From the NCBI RefSeq assembly GCF_001673405.1, contig NZ_LZLV01000147.1, forward strand, positions 1 through 47,873: DNA of 47,873 nt. Direction: 5' to 3'. Under the pieces are notes generated by a model. That model was not told the origin of the DNA and made no database searches. It saw only the letters and a list, made by a program, of their open reading frames with translations. Shown here one piece after another: positions 42,445 to 47,873 of the stretch. The stretch's first letter is position 1. The number at the start of each line of letters is the position of its first letter. This DNA is from Mycobacterium sp. 1245111.1. Lineage in GTDB: Bacteria > Actinomycetota > Actinomycetes > Mycobacteriales > Mycobacteriaceae. Position numbers and translations under genes: made by a program.

Positions 42445-43316
42445 CGACAGATTTCACCTATGAAAGCACCCTTCGTGAAATCGCCACCGACACAGGCGTT
42501 CTGCGTTATCACGAAGCCGGCGCGGCCGACGGCCCAGTGCTGCTGCTACTCCACGGCTCCGGTCCGGGCGTAACGGGCTGGCGTAATTTTCGCGGCGTGC
42601 TGGGCGCGTTCGCCGACTTTTTCCGCTGTCTGGTCCTGGAGTTCCCCGGATTCGGAGTCAGCGACGATTTCGGCGGCCACCCGATGGTCACGGCGCTGGA
42701 CGCGGTTGTGCAATTCGTCGACGCGCTGCGCCTGGAAACTGTTGACATCCTGGGTAATTCGATGGGCGGCGGGGTTGGGATCAACTATGCGATCGCCCAT
42801 CCGGAGCGCGTGCGCCGGTTGGTGACGATCGGCGGGATCGGCCGCAATATTCTGACTCCCGCACCCGCTGAAGGTATCCGGTTGTTGCAGGAGTTCACCG
42901 ATGAGCCGACCCGGGAGGGACTGGTTCGTTGGCTGCTGTCCATGGTCTACGACCCGGCCACGGTGACGGAGGAGCTGATCGAGGAGCGCTGGACGCACGC
43001 CACCGATCCGGCGACACTGGCCGGCGCCCGACGGATGTACGGCAAAGAAGCGTTCACGCAGATGATGAAGGCTCTCGAGTCGTCCAAAGGCCCGCAACCG
43101 TGGGCGGTCATGCACCGGGTGCAGGCGCCGACGCTGATCACCTGGGGTCGCGACGACCGGGTCAGCCCGCTGGATATGGCGCTGCTCCCGATGCGGACCA
43201 TTCCGAACGCCGAATTGCATGTGTTCCCGAACTGCGGTCACTGGGCGATGATCGAGGCGAAAGAGGCCTTCGAGAGTGCGGTGTTGGCGTTCTTGCTGCG
43301 TAAAGAGGTCAGTTGA
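42441..43316 (+). CDS. HsaD-like meta-cleavage-product hydrolase
   Basis: A 291-residue alpha/beta hydrolase, the same length as M. tuberculosis HsaD. The oxyanion segment HGSGPG is at 38-43, the nucleophile Ser107 in GNSMGGG, the acid Asp in WGRDDRVSP and the base His in NCGHWAMIEA. The HsaD/BphD group cleaves the carbon-carbon bond of the product formed by HsaC-type dioxygenases, so together with the HsaA- and HsaC-like genes across the divergent promoter it completes a ring-degradation set. The GTG at 42441 overlaps the SDR stop, and the gene overlaps the convergent LCP gene by eight bases. Confidence 0.9.
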   Translation: MTTDFTYESTLREIATDTGVLRYHEAGAADGPVLLLLHGSGPGVTGWRNFRGVLGAFADFFRCLVLEFPGFGVSDDFGGHPMVTALDAVVQFVDALRLETVDILGNSMGGGVGINYAIAHPERVRRLVTIGGIGRNILTPAPAEGIRLLQEFTDEPTREGLVRWLLSMVYDPATVTEELIEERWTHATDPATLAGARRMYGKEAFTQMMKALESSKGPQPWAVMHRVQAPTLITWGRDDRVSPLDMALLPMRTIPNAELHVFPNCGHWAMIEAKEAFESAVLAFLLRKEVS

Positions 43317-44871
43317 CGCAGGGGACGCCGCCGCCATCGATCGGCGCACCCTGATCGGGCGAAGGATCAGTGGTGGTGGTCATGTTCGACTTCCACCCGT
43401 AGCTGCCGTAAAGCGTTGACGGCGTGGTGGATTCGGTGGTGGATTCCGCCAGAGATTCGTCTTGGGTGGGGACGGAGAAGCTGTCGTCGACGACCACCTG
43501 GACGTGGCCGTACTGCAGCTCGTGGTTGGCCTTGTCGGGCGCGTCGATGCCCAGCAGGCTTGCCACTTCCCGTGCATCAGCGTCGGCGCCGGGCCCGTAT
43601 TCGATTGTGGTGGAGGTGGGTTCGCCCTTGACCCGGTCACGCACTGAGCCGGTCGTGTACCCGTCGTGCTTCAGCGTGCGGGCCACCTTGCTGGCCAGGC
43701 CGCCGGTGCTGCTGGCGTTCACGACATCGACGACGGTCGATGGGCTGGGTGCATCGGCAGTGGTCGATGGCGTCGACGCCGAGGACGTCCCGAACGCCGC
43801 GGCTACTTCGGCTTTGATCGCCGCCGGATCGACGATGTTGACGTCTTGGCCGTTGATGTTGTCGTAGCGCACCACCGGCAGGGTCCGGTATTCGATGGAA
43901 CCGCCGGCCAACTCGCCCATCTTGCGGAACATGTCCTCATCCCAGCCCGCCGACAGCACAACGTCCTTGCGCGCTACCGCCATCAGGTCTTTCAGCTTCC
44001 CGATGTTGGTGAACGTGCCCGCGTCTTGCAGTTGATGCATGACCGATGACAGGAAGGCCTGCTGACGGTGCGTCCGGTCCAGGTCCCCGTTCTCCAGGCC
44101 GTGGCGCTGTCGGACGAATGCCAAAGCCTGTGCGGCATCGAGTCTTTGGCGCCCGGCCGGGAAGTCGGCGCCGGAGTACTCGTCGTACACGGAATGCTTG
44201 AGGCAGACGTCCACACCGCCCAGGCTGCTGGCCAGGTCGTAGAAGCCGGCCAGGTTGACCTCGGCGAAGTAGTCAATCGGTGCCCCGGTGAGTTTGCGGA
44301 CGGCTTTCAGGGTCGCCGCGCGGGCGGCCTCGCGGCCTTTGGTCTCCAACTCTTTCTGGTTGCTGACACCCTGGTTGATCATTTTCTGCTCGACGTACTG
44401 CTTGGTCAGGCCGTACGCCTCTTTGATCTTGATGTGGTTGTAGCCCGGGACGCCGTTCCACGCGACCCAGTCGTCGCGGGGGATGGAGAACGCGGACACT
44501 TTGTCGTCGGGGCCGATGTGGGCAAGTATCAACGTGTTGGTGTTGTAGCCACCGTCATCGGAGTCGCCGGCGTGCAGATGCTTCAGCAGGCTCCACGGTA
44601 GGTCGTCGCCGTTCTGGTCTTTGCGCGAGTCCAGCCCGATCAGCAGGATGTTCATCCCGTTGCCGTTGGACTTCGGGTCCTCGGGGCTCAGGGCTTGCGA
44701 GACGGTGATCCCGCTCAGCATGCCGTGCGCCATCCAGTAGCCCGACGCGGTCATCAGCAGCGCGCCCGTCGCGACGATCGCCCCGATGGCATGCGCCAGC
44801 GAGTGGCGCCCCTTGGTGGGCGTCGTCGCACGGTGGCGATGCTTGGAGCTGGGTCGCTGCACGTCTCCCAT
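43309..44871 (-). CDS. cpsA: LytR-CpsA-Psr family cell-wall ligase
   Basis: A 520-residue LCP protein: cytoplasmic basic N terminus, one membrane helix (about 27-46), the LCP catalytic domain (about 70-330, with NILLIGLDSR, FSIPRDDWV, GYNHIKIKEAYGL and the Arg-rich FVRQRHGLENGDLDRTHRQQ) and a C-terminal LytR_C domain (about 365-450), then a Ser/Thr/Pro-rich tail. LCP proteins transfer cell-wall polymers such as arabinogalactan to peptidoglycan outside the membrane. In M. tuberculosis, CpsA (Rv3484) lies a few genes from otsA (Rv3490) in the same orientation, which suggests this is its counterpart and gives the right-hand limit of the inserted catabolic block. Confidence 0.87.
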   Translation of the reverse strand: MGDVQRPSSKHRHRATTPTKGRHSLAHAIGAIVATGALLMTASGYWMAHGMLSGITVSQALSPEDPKSNGNGMNILLIGLDSRKDQNGDDLPWSLLKHLHAGDSDDGGYNTNTLILAHIGPDDKVSAFSIPRDDWVAWNGVPGYNHIKIKEAYGLTKQYVEQKMINQGVSNQKELETKGREAARAATLKAVRKLTGAPIDYFAEVNLAGFYDLASSLGGVDVCLKHSVYDEYSGADFPAGRQRLDAAQALAFVRQRHGLENGDLDRTHRQQAFLSSVMHQLQDAGTFTNIGKLKDLMAVARKDVVLSAGWDEDMFRKMGELAGGSIEYRTLPVVRYDNINGQDVNIVDPAAIKAEVAAAFGTSSASTPSTTADAPSPSTVVDVVNASSTGGLASKVARTLKHDGYTTGSVRDRVKGEPTSTTIEYGPGADADAREVASLLGIDAPDKANHELQYGHVQVVVDDSFSVPTQDESLAESTTESTTPSTLYGSYGWKSNMTTTTDPSPDQGAPIDGGGVPCVN

Positions 44872-44998
44872 GACAATCTCGGCTGTAGTAGGGGTCCGCG
44901 CCTGACCCTGGATGAAATGTATGTGCGCTGATTGGTACTTGCCGTCTAGTATGCGGCAGTTTGCTGAGCAGCGTTCTGTGAGCCAGCTAACTTCTCAA

Positions 44999-45016
44999 TT
45001 TGACGACTAGGTCAAA
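44999..45016. repeat. Inverted repeat in the gap upstream of the LCP gene
   Basis: TTTGAC and GTCAAA are perfect arms around a six-base spacer, in the 219-base gap between the LCP gene start and the end of the MBL-fold gene. It could be an operator of the LCP gene or a weak terminator of the upstream unit. The rest of the gap shows no gene. Confidence 0.35.
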
Positions 45017-45090
45017 AGCGGGTTGAGCTGCGGTGATGTGCGCTCACAGGGTTTCTGCAGTTGCGTACCAATTGTGGCCAAATCGTGCCG

Positions 45091-45837
45091 CTAGAGGTCC
45101 AAAATGGCCCTGTCGAGGGCCGACAGCGCGGCGTCGAAATGGGCCTGGGCTGCCTCGGCGGTGCGTTCGGCCACACCGGGCAGGGGATGGTTGTGGGTGA
45201 TCAGCAGGCGTGACACCCCGGCCTCCGCGGCGATCGTGCCGGCCTGCTCGCCCGACGTGTGCCCGCGTTCGGCGCTGTTGGGCTCCCACGCCTCATGCAG
45301 CAATGTGGCCACACCTGCCACATGCCGGATGGTCTCCGGATCGAACTCGGTGTCGGTGCAGTAGGCGAAGCGGTCCCCGACGCGAAAGCCCGCCGATGGC
45401 AGCGGGTGGCGAGTCTGCTCCCAGGTCTGGATCTCGTGTCCGGCAAACCCCAACGTGTCCCAACCCAATTCCGCCCAGCGCGCCGATGCCAACGGCGACG
45501 TGGTCTGCAACGGGGACGCCAGGAGCTGCTCCTCGACGATCGCGCGGGTGGGATGGCCATACGCCATCGAGCCCGGCCCGGCGATCGTGAGGTCGCGGCC
45601 GCCCAGCGCGCGTGCGCTGACGAAGCCGAGGCCGGCCACATGATCGAGGTGGAAGTGGCTGAGCGCGACGGTCACCTTTTCGACGCCGTCGAGCAGCGAG
45701 GGGTTGATGTGTAGGGTGCCGAAACCGGTTCCGGCGTCGAGTATTAACGCCTCGGTGCCCGAGGTGATCAGATAGCAGCTGGTCTGGCGGGAGCTGGTGG
45801 GTATCCATCCACCGCTCCCGAGAACCGTCAACCGCAT
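45091..45837 (-). CDS. Metallo-beta-lactamase-fold hydrolase (RNase Z/phosphodiesterase-like)
   Basis: A 248-residue MBL-fold protein with the metal motif SHFHLDH (His61, His63, Asp65, His66), a later His in LHEAW and THNHPLPG near the C terminus. It is a compact member like RNase-Z-type or phosphodiesterase-like proteins. Substrate unknown. The ATG at 45835-45837 gives the normal family start MRLTVLGSGGWIPT; longer frames upstream are not conserved-looking. It begins 11 bases after the stop of the APH-like gene and probably shares its transcript. Confidence 0.8.
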   Translation of the reverse strand: MRLTVLGSGGWIPTSSRQTSCYLITSGTEALILDAGTGFGTLHINPSLLDGVEKVTVALSHFHLDHVAGLGFVSARALGGRDLTIAGPGSMAYGHPTRAIVEEQLLASPLQTTSPLASARWAELGWDTLGFAGHEIQTWEQTRHPLPSAGFRVGDRFAYCTDTEFDPETIRHVAGVATLLHEAWEPNSAERGHTSGEQAGTIAAEAGVSRLLITHNHPLPGVAERTAEAAQAHFDAALSALDRAILDL

Positions 45838-45848
45838 GGATAGAGCGT

Positions 45849-46970
45849 TTATGACGCCAACGATAGCCGCAGCGCGGCGGCGGTCTCCAGATCGGTCAGC
45901 GCGGCCACACCGCGTCGAACACCTTCCAGCGCAATGCTTTCGTCCTGCATGCCGCCCATCCCGGCGGTGATCAGCGGCGCCACATACGCGTACAGCGCGC
46001 CTTGCCGGTAGCGCAGCCACAGCTCGTCGGCGTCCAAGTCTGGGCCGCCCGCGGCGGCCAGTGCACGACGGTAGACGGCCAGCAGATCACGCTGGCAGGC
46101 CTGGCGATCGGCGGTGGTCATTCCGGTGACCAGTGTGTAGGACAGTTCGCGGCCGGGGTGCCCGCGACGCACCGCCTGCCAGTCGAGCAAGCCGGCTTGG
46201 CCGTTGCGGAAGTAGACGTTGCCCGGATGTGCATCGCCGTGTGTGACCGTGTTCGGTTGCTCGTCAATCAGTTTCGCGACCGCGCGGTAGTTGTCGATGA
46301 TGAAGCGACCGTCTTCGACGGGGATATCAGTTCTCTCGGCGAGGCGCCGGGCCGACGTGTTGAGCAGCGGTCCGGTCAGCAAGGAGGTGTGATCGCCGGA
46401 GGCCGAGTACACCCATCGACTTGCGTTGGCGGGCAGTCGTTCCCAGAACGCTGCGTGCAATTCGGCAAGCAGTTCGACGAGCTTGGCCGCCTGATCATGG
46501 TCGAGGGGATGCAGCGTGTCTGGGAATACGCAGGGGTCGACCGCCAGGTCTTCGAGGACCAGGACGAAGCGGCCGGTCAGCGAGTCGAACGCCGATCCAT
46601 AGCACTCGGGTAGCCCGGTGAGCTCTGGGGCTAGCTGGCGATAGAACATCACCTCGGTGTGGGCGAGCCGGCCCAGTTCGCCCATCATTCGGGTGGCGGC
46701 GGTCTCGGCGGGCATCTTGACGAAGACCGAGGCGGGTACGCCGTCGCCGGTCAGGGCCAGCCGGGCGCGTGAGGAGGTTCCGGCGTCTCCGCCGATAATC
46801 GAGACCGAGGTGACCTGGCGGCCGATAATCTTCGAGAGTGCTTGGGCGTCAAGCTCGTTGACCGATCGCGGCAGCGAGCGCAAGCGACCGAGCGCTGCGT
46901 CGGTGGCCACCCGCTGCAGTCCGCGGCCCAGATGCGCGGCCAACCCGAGGGCGGGCACGACGTTGTTCAC
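45849..46970 (-). CDS. Aminoglycoside phosphotransferase (APH/CHK)-like kinase
   Basis: A 373-residue protein kinase-like-fold phosphotransferase. A candidate ATP lysine is Lys85 (VFVKMP), the catalytic loop HGDAHPGN is at 244-251 (Asp246, Asn251), and the metal motif is LLDWQ (Asp263 aligns with DFG). Mycobacterial members of this family phosphorylate sugars or small alcohols rather than drugs in most cases. The start is a GTG at 46968-46970. A TACAAT -10-like element lies about 40 bases upstream. Confidence 0.82.
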   Translation of the reverse strand: MNNVVPALGLAAHLGRGLQRVATDAALGRLRSLPRSVNELDAQALSKIIGRQVTSVSIIGGDAGTSSRARLALTGDGVPASVFVKMPAETAATRMMGELGRLAHTEVMFYRQLAPELTGLPECYGSAFDSLTGRFVLVLEDLAVDPCVFPDTLHPLDHDQAAKLVELLAELHAAFWERLPANASRWVYSASGDHTSLLTGPLLNTSARRLAERTDIPVEDGRFIIDNYRAVAKLIDEQPNTVTHGDAHPGNVYFRNGQAGLLDWQAVRRGHPGRELSYTLVTGMTTADRQACQRDLLAVYRRALAAAGGPDLDADELWLRYRQGALYAYVAPLITAGMGGMQDESIALEGVRRGVAALTDLETAAALRLSLAS

Positions 46971-47007
46971 CCGAGCAGCGTTACAAAAAGCGGCCGATCT
47001 GTAAAGT

Positions 47008-47013
47008 ATTGTA
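47008..47013 (-). promoter_or_regulatory. Candidate -10 element for the APH-like gene
   Basis: On the minus strand TACAAT (one change from TATAAT) lies 38 bases before the GTG at 46970, in a short AT-rich stretch that also contains TACTTTA. No convincing -35 is present, which is common in mycobacteria. It lies directly beside the amidase stop codon. Confidence 0.35.
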
Positions 47014-47757
47014 TTAACTGGATGCGGCCTGGTGGCTGAGGTAGGCCACGATGCCCTGCGTGACCGCCGCGGCGTAGGCCGCGCGGCCGTCAGGGCTCTC
47101 CATCTGAGCGGCCTCGGTGCTGTTTTTCATGTTGCCCAATTCGACTAGGACAGCGGGGTTTTGGGCCAGATTGAGCCCGGCCAGGTCGGCGCGCCCGTAC
47201 AAACCATTCGATCCCATGTAGGTCGATGGCTGCATGCCGGCACCGGCGAGCGTATCCCGCATCGTTTGGGCCAATTGGACGGCGGGTCCGGACTGCACCT
47301 CGTTGAGCGGTGGGCTGGAGTAATTGACGTGGAACCCACGGCCGGTTGTGGGGCCGCCGTCCGCGTGGATGCTGACGACGACGTCGCGGTGCATGGCATT
47401 TGCCAGCGCGGCCCGCTGATCGACGCACGGTCCCACGGAACTGTCGTTGCCGCGCGACATCTCAGTTCGGACACCCGTTTGGTTGAGCGCTGCCTGCACG
47501 CGCAGGGCGACGTCCCAGTCGAACGCATGCTCGGGGTAGCCGCCGGCAGTCGCCGTGCCGCCCGTGTCGCAGTCCTTCGTCGCACCGCGGCCATTCGGAA
47601 CCTGGCGGCTGATCGAGGCGTCCTGCGCTCCGTTGTGGCCCGGGTCGATGAACACGGTCGTCCCCGCGATGTTCGGGGCCGCAGACGCGCTCGGGACGCT
47701 GATGGAGAAGGCAACAAGCGCAGCGATGCTGATCCGCAGCAGTGCCGGCGGGGTCAT
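47014..47757 (-). CDS. Secreted N-acetylmuramoyl-L-alanine amidase (amidase_3, Rv3717-like)
   Basis: A 247-residue zinc amidase with an N-terminal signal peptide (cleaved near SASAA, residues 23-27). Zinc ligands are His41 (FIDPGHNG), Glu76 (YPEHAF) and His131 (SIHADGG). The catalytic glutamate is Glu206 (VLVELGNMKN). Two Cys (63 and 111) may form a disulfide. It cuts the bond between N-acetylmuramic acid and L-alanine in peptidoglycan and has the layout and length of M. tuberculosis Rv3717 (241 residues). As I recall, that gene is not next to cpsA in M. tuberculosis, so the neighbourhood here is different. Confidence 0.9.
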   Translation of the reverse strand: MTPPALLRISIAALVAFSISVPSASAAPNIAGTTVFIDPGHNGAQDASISRQVPNGRGATKDCDTGGTATAGGYPEHAFDWDVALRVQAALNQTGVRTEMSRGNDSSVGPCVDQRAALANAMHRDVVVSIHADGGPTTGRGFHVNYSSPPLNEVQSGPAVQLAQTMRDTLAGAGMQPSTYMGSNGLYGRADLAGLNLAQNPAVLVELGNMKNSTEAAQMESPDGRAAYAAAVTQGIVAYLSHQAASS

Positions 47758-47827
47758 CGCGAAAGACTAGCAACCAGACTGGCGCGCCAGCCGACGTGGG
47801 CTTCCCCCGAAATCGTGGAGGCATTCT

Positions 47828-47873
47828 TTATGCTGCCTCCGACTGGATGGCAGCGATCTTTTCGTACTCGATT
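47828..47873 (-). CDS. Possible C-terminal end of a further gene, truncated by window edge
   Basis: The minus strand reads in from the edge as IEYEKIAAIQSEAA and stops with TAA at 47828-47830, 70 bases before the amidase start. Fourteen codons are too few for recognition, and the composition fits real mycobacterial coding. A hairpin (GGAGGCA at 47817-47823 pairing with TGCCTCC at 47834-47840) overlaps the stop and may serve as its terminator. Confidence 0.35.
   Translation of the reverse strand, partial: IEYEKIAAIQSEAA

Noticed and set aside
18447..43308. Prophage, integrative element or insertion-sequence origin of the catabolic block
   Set aside because: No integrase, transposase, tRNA, attachment-site repeat or change in base composition obvious by eye was found at either end.

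Overview
The window comes from a high-GC actinomycete, almost certainly a non-tuberculous Mycobacterium (sensu lato). The left 18.4 kb has the gene order and protein lengths of the M. tuberculosis cholesterol-uptake locus: fadD17-fadE27-fadE26 facing fdxD-Rv3502c-yrbE4AB-mce4ABCDEF-mam4AB, then Rv3491-, otsA- and Rv3489-like genes. GTG and TTG starts, 4-bp start/stop overlaps and 14-bp KstR operators (TnnAACnnGTTnnA) also fit. A serine-hydrolase-like gene is cut by the left edge.

Layout. (1) 1-4.2 kb, minus strand: a partial SxxK protein, then the acyl-CoA synthetase and the acyl-CoA dehydrogenase pair for the sterol side chain. (2) 4.4-16.2 kb, plus strand: ferredoxin, side-chain SDR and the complete Mce4 importer (two permeases, six MCE proteins, two Mce-associated proteins), with one KstR box between fadE26 and fdxD and two more before yrbE4A. 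(3) 16.2-18.4 kb, minus strand: a secreted protein, trehalose-phosphate synthase and a 54-aa protein. (4) 18.5-43.3 kb: a catabolic block that, as I recall the M. tuberculosis order, is not in the matching place there. It holds a crotonase without its catalytic glutamates, six SDRs, an amidohydrolase, a thioesterase, PadR and IclR regulators, a KstD-like dehydrogenase divergent from a KshA-like Rieske oxygenase, two Baeyer-Villiger monooxygenases (BVMOs), two HSL-type esterases, and an HsaA/HsaC/HsaD-like set. (5) 43.3-47.9 kb, minus strand: an LCP-family cell-wall protein, a metallo-beta-lactamase-fold hydrolase, an APH-like kinase, a peptidoglycan amidase and the last codons of another gene.

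How the parts may work together. Mce4 imports sterol and the FadD17/FadE26-27/Rv3502c enzymes shorten its side chain. The block at 18.5-43.3 kb carries a second set of ring-opening enzymes: KshA and KstD open ring B, and HsaA, HsaC and HsaD hydroxylate, cleave and hydrolyse the resulting phenol. It also has ketone-to-ester-to-alcohol chemistry (BVMO plus esterase plus SDR) and its own regulators with palindromic operator candidates. This is the best candidate for an undescribed system: a dedicated pathway for a steroid or terpenoid other than ordinary cholesterol. No HsaB- or KshB-type reductase is encoded here, so electron donors would have to come from elsewhere. No RNA genes, CRISPR arrays, insertion sequences or phage genes were seen, and no gap longer than 300 bases lacks a gene.
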